Below are positions 1 through 6,333 of a DNA stretch of 9,734 nt, one piece after another. Position 1 is the first letter of the stretch. Each line of letters begins with the position of its first letter. A program made the position numbers and the translations under genes. The notes under the pieces were generated by a model. The model made no database searches. It was not told where the DNA came from and saw only the letters and a program-made list of their open reading frames with translations. This DNA is from Crickella sp963642455 (lineage in GTDB: Bacteria > Bacillota > Clostridia > Peptostreptococcales > Anaerovoracaceae), in NCBI GenBank assembly GCA_963642455.1, contig CAVIGM010000040.1, positions 1-9,734 of the forward strand, given 5' to 3'.

Positions 1-14
1 ACTACGTTTGTCAT
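1..14 (-). CDS. Start of a downstream gene, cut by the window edge
   Basis: An ATG at 14-12 is preceded by GGAG (26-23) with an 8-nt spacer, and it lies only 12 nt after the helicase stop codon. The reading frame opens M-T-N-V-V and then leaves the window. The tight spacing and good ribosome binding site support a translated gene co-transcribed with the helicase. Five residues cannot identify it. A NUDIX (MutT-type) pyrophosphohydrolase is one guess, because such enzymes often begin this way and I recall them next to DUF3427 helicases. That identity is inference only. Confidence 0.55.
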
Positions 15-26
15 GGTACTTTCTCC

Positions 27-2813
27 TTACTTTGTGAGTCCGAAATCGTATTGCAAATATTCCGGAAGTTCACATTCCATATGGATGTCAAACAGCAACG
101 TTCCTTTCGGATTGTTCGTCTTCCTCGGATTCTTCATCGCGCCCTCACCGACATAGGTGAATGGCATTACTATGCCGTTCTCTGATTCTACTTTGCGGAT
201 AAACACATAGGCTCGCTTGCTGTTTATTAACTCTGCCTGCCGTTCTTCATTGAGGCCGGCCTCGCATTCCCATTGGAACAAATCGGGCTGAAGGAATTTA
301 TCTTTATAATTGAGGTGCTCCTGTATGCTGGCATCCTTCTTTATGGAAGCGAAAATCACAACATTGCCATCATAGACATAGGTCCCCTTCATCGTATAAC
401 CCGGATTTTTCAAGAGCTTGAGCTGTACCTGATCCATGCGGTAGCTCTGCCAGAGCTTGAAGCCCGTTTCCGTACCGTAGTCGGCTGTATACCGTGTCAG
501 TCCATATTCAAGTAAATCCTCAAGATATTCTGTGAATTGGTCATCAAGCGAGATCCCTGCAAGAGCACAACGATTATCGTCAACTGTCAAAAAGCCATTA
601 TCCTGAATATATTTCAGTGCGTGCTCCAACTGTTCATGTGTATAATCTCCGATATTCTCCGATAGCCTTGTCTCTATCTCAGGCAAGCTCGTAACACCGT
701 GGATTGCGCTGTCAAAAATGAGATACTCATGCTGCCGCACGAGCGGAAGCATAGCGGAAAGATAATTTGCAAAGGCAATCTGTCTTTCTGTAAACACGGG
801 CAGCAGTCTTGCATCTTCATCGCTGTCATCCAAAATTCCGTGGAGGAAATTGTAGTAGGAAAAGCATTTCTTCCCGCCAATTTTGATGCTCATAAACCGA
901 AGCAAATCCGGTGCGCAGTCGTTATTGAGATAATCCATATGCTTCGGATAGGCTTCTGCACCGATGTATTTCCTGAAGTTGAAATAATCTTGTTTGAGGT
1001 ATACGAGACTGTTGAAATTCTCTTTTTCGATATAGCTGATGATTTCTTCTTTACTCAAGTCATCTATGTGAATCTCGACGCCGTAATCAGCAAGACCGAT
1101 TGCCGTGAAATCGTCCTTTACAAGCGACATCATCAGTCGCTTTTCCAACACAAAGTTTTCCGCCAAGGACGAGAGAGCGAAAGCAATCTGAACGCTTCGC
1201 TTATAGCTGTTTCCGATGAAGTCCAGCACGGTAACATACTGCTTATTGTCGTATTTTCGGAGGCCACGTCCAAGCTGCTGAATGAAAATTGTGGAGGATT
1301 CGGTCGGACGCAAGAAGAGCACCATATTGACGCCCGGAATGTCGACACCCTCGTTGAGAATATCTACAGTGAAAAGGATTTCAAGTTCCTTTTCATCGCT
1401 CTGCAAATCGTTATAGGCACGAATTCGCTCTCCGATATCGTTTCGTCCTGTAAGGTATGCCGTCCTATAATGTTCGCTCATCATTTCACTCATCATGCGA
1501 GCATGGGTGATATTCCGGCAGAAAGCAAGTGCCTTCAGTTTTCCTTCGGGACGATGTTTCTCAATCTCACGTGTAATAAAATCTCCGTGCTCAATCGTTG
1601 CAAGCTGCGCTACCATTATGCGCTCATCACTCTTTGTGAGTCCGTAGTTAATAAGCTCGTCACGAATACCGAAATAATGAAATGGCACAACAAGGTCGTT
1701 GATGATGGCGTCACGCAGACGAAGCTCATACGGAACATTTTTGTCAAACAAGTCGAATACATCCTGATTGTCCATACGTTCCGGAGTTGCGGTAAGACCC
1801 AGTAGAAATTCTGGCTCGAAATAGCTGATGATTTTACGATAGGTTTCCGCTGTTGCGTGATGGCACTCGTCCACGATGATATAGTCAAACCAGTCCTTCG
1901 GGAAAAGTTCGAGCGACTTAGACATAGTGATATTGGTTGCGAATACGAAGTCCGCATCCATCTCCTTGCTCTCGCCACTGAAAATACCATAGGTAACAGA
2001 ATTTCCAAATACGTCTTGAAAAGTTTCCAGAGATTTCTTTAGGATTGAACCCTCATGAACTATATACAAAAGTCGTTTCGGCGAAAAATTCAGTGCGTCA
2101 AATGCTGCAAGATAAGTTTTACCGGAGCCTGCCGCTGCAACAACAAGTGCGCGAGCTGTGCCGACAGCACGATAGCGGTTCAGTTCCTTCAAGGCCTTAC
2201 GCTGCATGAAATTCGGTTTGATATTCGCCGTTTCAATGTCATAGTCCATATCCCAACGCTCAATGGCGAAATTAAGCTTATTGGAATAGAGATTGATAAT
2301 CTCCTGATTCAAAGAATGTGTATCATCCCATTTTTGCTCAAATTCACGCATGACGTCCGCAAACAAAATAGAGGATTTTTCCGTCGACACCGCAACATCC
2401 CACTCCACATTTTTGAGAAGAGCATAACGGGTGATGTTTGACGAGCCGACAATCACTTCGCATTTGTCGTCATATTCGAAAATATATCCTTTAGAGTGAT
2501 AGCCAAGTGTCATATATCCGCTGTCATGAAAACACTCGTGGTCTAAATGACAGGTGAAATTCTCGCATCTACTCTGCAGGGCAAAGAAGCTTTTCAGAGA
2601 CTCGATATCCGTAAAGTTCTGGTAGGTCGAGGTAATAATCCGCCCAACCGCACCGCGCTCGACCGCCGCCTCAATATCCTTGAACAGCAAAACAAGGCCG
2701 GCTTTTTTGATAAAGCTGACCGAGAAATGAAAAGCTGTGCAGTGACGCAAGCTATCCTTGATTTTTTCAAGGAATGTCTGCTCTGTATAGTTTGTCAAGA
2801 ATTGATTTGACAT
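27..2813 (-). CDS. PLD-nuclease / superfamily II helicase / DUF3427-type protein
   Basis: A three-part DNA-processing protein of about 928 residues. The frame extends upstream to an ATG at 2882, but that codon directly abuts its only purine-rich stretch. The ATG at 2813 has AAGGAG (2825-2820) with a 6-nt spacer and is preferred. Residue numbers here count from 2813. The N-terminal third is a phospholipase D-like (HKD) nuclease domain: H106-S-K108, with Glu in place of the usual Asp at 113, then GSSN at 123-126. The helicase core has Walker A AAAGSGKT (226-233), Walker B DECHH (315-319), LTATPER (340-346) and motif VI QQLGRGLR (512-519). The C-terminal third resembles DUF3427, with a conserved-looking stretch around LWQS and YKDKF. 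The layout matches COG3886 fused to SSL2-type helicases. ATP-dependent DNA translocation or unwinding coupled to cleavage is expected from the family. A role in repair or phage defence is inferred from architecture. No frameshift is visible. Confidence 0.9.
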   Translation of the reverse strand: MSNQFLTNYTEQTFLEKIKDSLRHCTAFHFSVSFIKKAGLVLLFKDIEAAVERGAVGRIITSTYQNFTDIESLKSFFALQSRCENFTCHLDHECFHDSGYMTLGYHSKGYIFEYDDKCEVIVGSSNITRYALLKNVEWDVAVSTEKSSILFADVMREFEQKWDDTHSLNQEIINLYSNKLNFAIERWDMDYDIETANIKPNFMQRKALKELNRYRAVGTARALVVAAAGSGKTYLAAFDALNFSPKRLLYIVHEGSILKKSLETFQDVFGNSVTYGIFSGESKEMDADFVFATNITMSKSLELFPKDWFDYIIVDECHHATAETYRKIISYFEPEFLLGLTATPERMDNQDVFDLFDKNVPYELRLRDAIINDLVVPFHYFGIRDELINYGLTKSDERIMVAQLATIEHGDFITREIEKHRPEGKLKALAFCRNITHARMMSEMMSEHYRTAYLTGRNDIGERIRAYNDLQSDEKELEILFTVDILNEGVDIPGVNMVLFLRPTESSTIFIQQLGRGLRKYDNKQYVTVLDFIGNSYKRSVQIAFALSSLAENFVLEKRLMMSLVKDDFTAIGLADYGVEIHIDDLSKEEIISYIEKENFNSLVYLKQDYFNFRKYIGAEAYPKHMDYLNNDCAPDLLRFMSIKIGGKKCFSYYNFLHGILDDSDEDARLLPVFTERQIAFANYLSAMLPLVRQHEYLIFDSAIHGVTSLPEIETRLSENIGDYTHEQLEHALKYIQDNGFLTVDDNRCALAGISLDDQFTEYLEDLLEYGLTRYTADYGTETGFKLWQSYRMDQVQLKLLKNPGYTMKGTYVYDGNVVIFASIKKDASIQEHLNYKDKFLQPDLFQWECEAGLNEERQAELINSKRAYVFIRKVESENGIVMPFTYVGEGAMKNPRKTNNPKGTLLFDIHMECELPEYLQYDFGLTK

Positions 2814-2892
2814 AGGCATCTCCTTTTGCTGTGGAAATGGTAACTGGAAAGGCTGTGTGAGATTTTTCTGTAATTTAGCCATCCTTCTTATT

Positions 2893-2912
2893 CAGATTCT
2901 ATCCAGATTCTA
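2893..2912 (-). repeat. Tandem 9-bp repeat TAGAATCTG in the helicase leader
   Basis: TAGAATCTG occurs twice on the minus strand (2912-2904 and 2901-2893), separated by two bases, giving an 11-bp period. The first copy carries the TAGAAT proposed as the -10 element of the helicase promoter. The second repeats the same hexamer one helical turn downstream. It could give alternative start sites or a small regulator site, or be chance. Confidence 0.5.
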
Positions 2913-2915
2913 CCA
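2907..2915 (-). promoter_or_regulatory. Possible extended -10 promoter for the helicase gene
   Basis: The minus strand reads TGGTAGAAT, an extended -10 (TGn) followed by a 5-of-6 match to TATAAT. No good -35 is found at 16-18 bp upstream; the best hexamers there are A/T-only. Extended -10 promoters can work without a -35. Transcription would start near 2900 and leave a leader of roughly 85 nt. A promoter is needed somewhere here because a terminator at 3024-3054 separates this gene from the upstream block. Confidence 0.35.
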
Positions 2916-2953
2916 TATAAGGCTTGCATTTAATTACAGACTTTTTCATAATC

Positions 2954-3008
2954 ACACTTTTTACAACGAACTTTCGTGTTGCGACTACACTTTTTACAAC
3001 GAACTTTC
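2954..3008 (-). repeat. 22-bp direct repeat upstream of the helicase gene
   Basis: Two identical 22-bp copies lie at 2954-2975 and 2987-3008, 33 bp apart start to start, or about three helical turns. On the plus strand each contains ACTTTTTACAACGAACTTTC. The first copy plus its flank also forms a palindrome, ACGAA-CT-TTCGT (2966-2977), which is imperfect in the second copy. The pair lies between the tRNA-Ser terminator and the helicase start. Identical copies on the same helix face, upstream of an isolated transcription unit, suggest a regulator binding site. The regulator is not in the window. Confidence 0.8.
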
Positions 3009-3023
3009 TTTGTCAATAATAAT

Positions 3024-3054
3024 AAAAAAACCCTGCAACCCTTCGGATTGCAGG
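3024..3054 (-). terminator. Rho-independent terminator after tRNA-Ser
   Basis: On the minus strand CCTGCAA (3054-3048) pairs with TTGCAGG (3038-3032), with possible extra CC/GG pairs in the loop. Seven T residues follow (3030-3024). The T-tract is on the minus-strand side only, so it ends transcripts coming from the tRNA. It begins 10 nt after the encoded CCA and closes the whole upstream block. Confidence 0.92.
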
Positions 3055-3063
3055 ACTTCATTT

Positions 3064-3155
3064 TGGCGGAGAGAGGGGGATTTGAACCCCCGCGCCGGTG
3101 CTACCGACCTACTGGTATTCGAAGCCAGACCCTTCAGCCACTTGGGTACCTCTCC
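3064..3155 (-). tRNA. tRNA-Ser (anticodon CGA), reads UCG
   Basis: A class II tRNA of 92 nt with encoded CCA (3066-3064) and discriminator G. The acceptor stem is GGAGAGG paired with TCTCTCC, with a G-T at the seventh pair. The D stem is CCC/GGG, and the T arm is GGGGG-TTCAAAT-CCCCC. The long variable arm folds as GTCGGT-AGC-ACCGGC, typical of Ser. The anticodon loop is TTCGAAT with CGA at 3121-3119. An oddity is that the closing pair of the anticodon stem (31-39) is C and A instead of a Watson-Crick pair. The gene begins 25 nt after the carboxypeptidase stop codon, so it may be read through from that operon. It is followed by a strong terminator. Confidence 0.95.
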
Positions 3156-3161
3156 ATATCT

Positions 3162-3179
3162 GAGCCGGCAAGCCGACTC
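3162..3179 (-). other. Short hairpin between the carboxypeptidase gene and tRNA-Ser
   Basis: On the minus strand GAGTCGG (3179-3173) pairs with CCGGCTC (3168-3162) around a 4-nt loop, giving seven pairs including one T-G. It starts one base after the carboxypeptidase stop codon and ends six bases before the tRNA 5' end. There is no T-tract, so it is unlikely to be a full terminator. It could slow exonucleases, aid tRNA 5' processing, or partly attenuate read-through into the tRNA. Confidence 0.6.
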
Positions 3180-3180
3180 G

Positions 3181-4458
3181 TTATTTCATATTGTGATGTC
3201 TATTTCTTGCAGCGACGATAACAAGTATAACACAAGCCGCTACCGCTATCAAGACAAGGATTGCTACTGTATTTGACATATAGATAGCCGATGTGAACCA
3301 GCCTTTCTCCACATCCTCCTTGACGATGAGATTGCGGGTTGCGACGAGCTTGCCATCAACCGAGATCTTGCATTTGCCGACCACGTCACCTTTCTTCAGC
3401 GGCGCCTTAACCTTCTTCCCTTTTATAAGCTCAATCTCGATGTCGTCTTCCTTGCCGCTCTTCGGATACGCATAAGCCGCATCCTCTGCGTACACATCAA
3501 TATGCGTGTGCTTGCCGCCGCTAATCCACAGCTTGCCGACGCTGTTTTTCTTATTTACGACCTTATAGCCTGGCGTCACCTCGTGCGCATAAGCAAGCAG
3601 CTTCTTGCAATCTTCCCGCCTGCCGTCCTCCGTATCTCCCATGAGTATCAAGGTGACATTAAGCTCGTTCTTGCTGTATTGAAGAGCCACGCTGCAATCG
3701 TCGTCGGTCCAGCGCCCCGTCTTGCCTCTTACCACTCCGGAATCAGCCGCGTTTATCATGGTTACGTGATTCTTGAGCGTTCTTGCGTCGCTCTTGTTGG
3801 TCGCAGGAATCGTGTATTCCTTCGTGCCTGTAATCTTGCGAATCGTATCGTTAGCGAAAGTTCTCTCGGCGATTATGAGAAAATCCTCGGCACTCGTATA
3901 GTGGTTCTCGTCTTGCATTCCGCTCGCGTTCGCAAAAGAAGTATTCGTGCAGCCCCACTCTTTGGCGGTCTCGGTCATGAGCTCAGCGAAAGCCTCTTCG
4001 CTTCCAGAGACTGCCTCGCCAAGTGCGATGGCAGCATCATTTCCGGATGCAATCAGTAGGCCATATAGCATATTCTCGACAGTCATGGTCTCGCCTTCTT
4101 TGAGTGTGATAGTCGCGCTTCCCTCTGGCGGATTTGCCGCGTTCTTCGATACTATAATCTCGGAATTCAAATCAAGCCTCTCGCATACAAGATATGCTGT
4201 GATGAGCTTGGTTATGCTATATGGATCGGCACGGCCGCTTGCGTTCTTCTCGTAAATGACCTTCTCAAGATCATCGCTATACATTATTGCCGAGCTTGCC
4301 GTTATCTCAGGTGCCGCAGCATCGGAGCTTCCGACCTTGGTATATGCGAGTATAGCCTCTGCCGATGAAAGAAGCATTATAAGAACAAGCAGCACCGAGA
4401 GCAGTGCTGCCATTAAGCTACTTCTTCTGTTGCAGCCGTTGCTTAACTTCGATTTCAC
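3181..4458 (-). CDS. D-alanyl-D-alanine carboxypeptidase (S11, PBP5/DacF-like)
   Basis: A low-molecular-weight penicillin-binding protein that removes the terminal D-Ala from peptidoglycan pentapeptides outside the membrane. All three active-site motifs are present: SITK (S81, K84), SGN (138-140) and KTG (246-248). A PBP5-type C-terminal beta domain follows at about 294-390. The N-terminus has a positively charged start (K2, K4, R11, R12) and a hydrophobic signal segment at about 15-37. The GTG at 4458 is chosen because it supplies that charged region; AGAGG lies 10 nt upstream. An internal ATG at residue 16 would lose it. Residues about 399-416 form a strong hydrophobic segment followed by a basic tail, so the protein is probably anchored by a true C-terminal helix where PBP5 uses an amphipathic one. 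It starts 13 nt after the lipid kinase stop, implying an operon. Confidence 0.93.
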   Translation of the reverse strand: MKSKLSNGCNRRSSLMAALLSVLLVLIMLLSSAEAILAYTKVGSSDAAAPEITASSAIMYSDDLEKVIYEKNASGRADPYSITKLITAYLVCERLDLNSEIIVSKNAANPPEGSATITLKEGETMTVENMLYGLLIASGNDAAIALGEAVSGSEEAFAELMTETAKEWGCTNTSFANASGMQDENHYTSAEDFLIIAERTFANDTIRKITGTKEYTIPATNKSDARTLKNHVTMINAADSGVVRGKTGRWTDDDCSVALQYSKNELNVTLILMGDTEDGRREDCKKLLAYAHEVTPGYKVVNKKNSVGKLWISGGKHTHIDVYAEDAAYAYPKSGKEDDIEIELIKGKKVKAPLKKGDVVGKCKISVDGKLVATRNLIVKEDVEKGWFTSAIYMSNTVAILVLIAVAACVILVIVAARNRHHNMK

Positions 4459-4471
4459 TCCTGCAAAACCT

Positions 4472-5422
4472 CTACTCCTCTGGAATCATAAGCCAAAGAG
4501 CTTTCTCGAGCATCTCTATCTTGAGCGTTCCCGTCTCATAGATCTCGCCGTCGGCTACGAATTTCATAGTAGGCGCGAGCAGTGGCTCGATTGTGATTTC
4601 CTTTGCCCTTCTGTATGTGGCAATCTTGTCTACGCCCTTAATATCGAATATCTTTCCCTTCTGGTATTTAGGGAAGAGCGAAATGAAGTTTCTTCTTGGA
4701 ATATCCTTAATGGCAAGAAGTTCCGCATATCCATCGCTCAAATCAGCCAAAGGACAGCTCTCAACTCCGCCGCCGCAGAATCCTCCGTTAGCCGCAGTCG
4801 CAAGAAGCAGCGGTCCGAAGTGGAATTCCTCTCCATCGGCTGTAATTCTAAGAGACTGGCCCCTCTTCCCAATCAAATTAACAAGCACAGCGAGTATATA
4901 CGAGAAAGATCCGGCAACCAGAGGAAGTTCCTTAAGGTCATGTGCTAATATCGCGGTATTTCCGTCGAAGCCGATATTGATTCCGTTGATTGCATACGAT
5001 GTCATCATCTCATTGTCCTGCATGTAGGTCATCTTGATAACATCCGACTTGATCATTTTGCCGTTAATCTGCTTATGAAGATTGAGGAATTTATTAGCTG
5101 CCTTGACGTCTCCGCCTGCCGCTCTTACGAAATCATTCCCGCTTCCTACAGGTACCACACCGAAGGCAGCATTCTCATGGCCAACAAGTCCGTTGACAAC
5201 CTCGTTGATTGTTCCGTCTCCGCCGCATGCATAGACGCAGACCATCTCATCGCCTGCCTCTTTTGCAATCATATCAGCAAGTACGGTTCCGTCCTTCTCG
5301 CCTCTTGTGTAGTAGAGCTTGATGTCCTGCTCGTTCTCGGCAATCAGCTCGTTGATTTGGCTGACGAGCTTATCCTGCTTGCCCTGTCCGGATGCAGGAT
5401 TAACAATAAATACATGTTTCAC
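4472..5422 (-). CDS. Diacylglycerol kinase / YegS-family lipid kinase
   Basis: A 316-residue protein of the DAGK catalytic family, which transfers phosphate from ATP to diacylglycerol or related lipids at the inner face of the membrane. The N-terminus has VNPASGQGK (7-15). The nucleotide-binding signature GGDGTINEVVNG is at 67-78, and PVGSGNDF is at 91-98. Length and motif order are normal for soluble YegS/BmrU/DagK enzymes; the exact lipid substrate cannot be told from sequence. The start is GTG at 5422 with AAGGAG (5438-5433) and a 10-nt spacer; no in-frame ATG lies nearby. The gap upstream holds the TGTCGA array. The carboxypeptidase gene follows 13 nt later, pairing a lipid recycling enzyme with a wall enzyme. 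Confidence 0.92.
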   Translation of the reverse strand: MKHVFIVNPASGQGKQDKLVSQINELIAENEQDIKLYYTRGEKDGTVLADMIAKEAGDEMVCVYACGGDGTINEVVNGLVGHENAAFGVVPVGSGNDFVRAAGGDVKAANKFLNLHKQINGKMIKSDVIKMTYMQDNEMMTSYAINGINIGFDGNTAILAHDLKELPLVAGSFSYILAVLVNLIGKRGQSLRITADGEEFHFGPLLLATAANGGFCGGGVESCPLADLSDGYAELLAIKDIPRRNFISLFPKYQKGKIFDIKGVDKIATYRRAKEITIEPLLAPTMKFVADGEIYETGTLKIEMLEKALWLMIPEE

Positions 5423-5455
5423 GTCTCTTCTTCTCCTTGAATGATATTTGGATTT

Positions 5456-5522
5456 TGTCGATTTATGTCGAATCTTGTCGAATTTTGTCGATTTATGTCG
5501 AATTATGTCGAGATTTGTCGAA
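5456..5522. promoter_or_regulatory. Array of seven TGTCGA motifs (Spo0A-box-like), 10-bp period
   Basis: On the plus strand TGTCGA starts at 5456, 5466, 5476, 5486, 5496, 5506 and 5516, exactly every 10 bp, with A/T-rich spacers. Extended by one base, four copies read TGTCGAA and the others TGTCGAT, TGTCGAT and TGTCGAG. TGTCGAA (TGNCGAA) is the established Spo0A box, and Spo0A is known to bind tandem boxes about 10 bp apart. The array starts two bases beyond the phosphoesterase stop codon and ends 33 bp before the lipid kinase start. A 22-bp stretch recurs at a 30-bp period (5452-5473, 5482-5503). On the minus strand each unit gives TCGACA, resembling a -35. Spo0A binding is inferred; a simple repeat expansion is the alternative. 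Confidence 0.7.
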
Positions 5523-5524
5523 TC

Positions 5525-6253
5525 TTATCTGCTGCCATCTCCGTCGCTATCATATATCAGCTTAGGCTTGCAGCCAAGATAGTCTAACGAAACAAGCGAA
5601 TAATTCACGCCTCTGTGCATGCCCTTAGGCCCGCTTTCGAAAGCTACCGCTCCATGCAAATGTCCATATACGCAGTCACTCACGCCATATTCCTCAAGGA
5701 GCTTAGTCATCTCCGTTTCCTTGCAATTCGCATCGCTTGGCGGATAGTGCAAGGCCGCGATAATTCTTGCATCCTGCGACTGCTGCTTTGCAGAATCAAG
5801 CCCCATTCTAAGCCTTATAAGCTCTCTTCTATAAATCTTCTCGTCATGCTCGTTATATTCTGCTGCCCCGGGATATGGCCATCCCCTCGTTGCGCAGCAT
5901 ACGACATTTGCTTCTTTAATATAATACGAAGTATTCTGCAAGAATACAATATCATCGTAAAGAGTATTTAGATAATTGATGCGGCCCCACCATAGGTCGT
6001 GGTTGCCCTTCGAGATAATTTTCTTGCCGTTCAGCTCATGTATCCATGCAATATCATCGAGCGCTTCCTCGAGCTTAAGAGCCCACGACAAATCGCCCGG
6101 AACAAGCACGTAGTCGTCTTCTCCGACCACCTCATTCCAAGCCCTCTTAAGCCTCTCGGCATGGTTCTCCCAGCCGTAGCCGAATATGTCCATAGGCTTG
6201 TCGATATTCTCGTTGAATGATAAATGGGTATCCCCAAGCGCATAAATTCTCAT
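5525..6253 (-). CDS. Calcineurin-type metallophosphoesterase
   Basis: A predicted cytoplasmic metal-dependent phosphohydrolase of 242 residues, probably of the COG1768 group. The metal-binding motifs appear in standard order. Counting from the preferred start, GDTH is at 7-10, GD at 53-54, GNHD at 83-86, H169 stands in a LHYPPSD context, and GHLH is at 197-200. All expected ligands are present. The substrate is unknown. The frame extends two codons upstream to a GTG at 6259, but the ATG at 6253 is better placed behind AGGTG (6261-6257). It follows rmuC after an 80-nt gap with no visible terminator, so it is probably in the same transcript. Confidence 0.88.
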   Translation of the reverse strand: MRIYALGDTHLSFNENIDKPMDIFGYGWENHAERLKRAWNEVVGEDDYVLVPGDLSWALKLEEALDDIAWIHELNGKKIISKGNHDLWWGRINYLNTLYDDIVFLQNTSYYIKEANVVCCATRGWPYPGAAEYNEHDEKIYRRELIRLRMGLDSAKQQSQDARIIAALHYPPSDANCKETEMTKLLEEYGVSDCVYGHLHGAVAFESGPKGMHRGVNYSLVSLDYLGCKPKLIYDSDGDGSR

Positions 6254-6300
6254 AAGCACCTACATCTCTGTATAAAGGCATCGCTGCATCAAGGCGGCGC

Positions 6301-6323
6301 TGCGTCATTGCGTCATTGCGTCG
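6301..6323 (+). repeat. Short tandem repeat of TGCGTCAT
   Basis: The 8-bp unit TGCGTCAT occurs at 6301-6308 and 6309-6316, followed by a partial third copy TGCGTCG (6317-6323). It lies in the rmuC-phosphoesterase gap. No binding protein is suggested by the motif. It may be replication slippage. Confidence 0.6.
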
Positions 6324-6333
6324 ACATATCATT

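Noticed and set aside
699..1805. A 368-codon open frame on the plus strand within the helicase gene
   Set aside because: It is antisense to a helicase with intact motifs, its product shows no recognisable domain, and no convincing ribosome binding site precedes it. It is a shadow of the real gene.
2814..2882. Helicase start at the ATG at 2882
   Set aside because: The purine-rich AAGAAGG touches the ATG with no spacer, while the ATG at 2813 has AAGGAG with a 6-nt spacer.
3011..3016. Perfect -35 hexamer TTGACA on the minus strand beside the terminator
   Set aside because: At 16-18 bp downstream the sequence is AAAGTG-like with no acceptable -10, so it is not called as a promoter, although it adjoins the direct repeat.
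3162..3179. Terminator between the carboxypeptidase gene and tRNA-Ser
   Set aside because: The hairpin has only seven pairs and no T-tract follows on either strand.
2857..3276. Plus-strand open frame across the helicase leader, terminator and tRNA
   Set aside because: It runs through a canonical tRNA and a terminator on the other strand, so it is not a gene.
4256..4948. Plus-strand open frame of 230 codons antisense to the carboxypeptidase and lipid kinase genes
   Set aside because: Both minus-strand genes show complete family motifs; the plus-strand product shows none.
5441..5446. TATCAT as a -10 for the lipid kinase gene
   Set aside because: It would start the transcript on top of the ribosome binding site at 5433-5438, leaving no usable leader.
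5452..5522. CRISPR array or phage repeat
   Set aside because: The unit is 10 bp with no unique spacers and no cas genes nearby; it is a simple periodic motif array.
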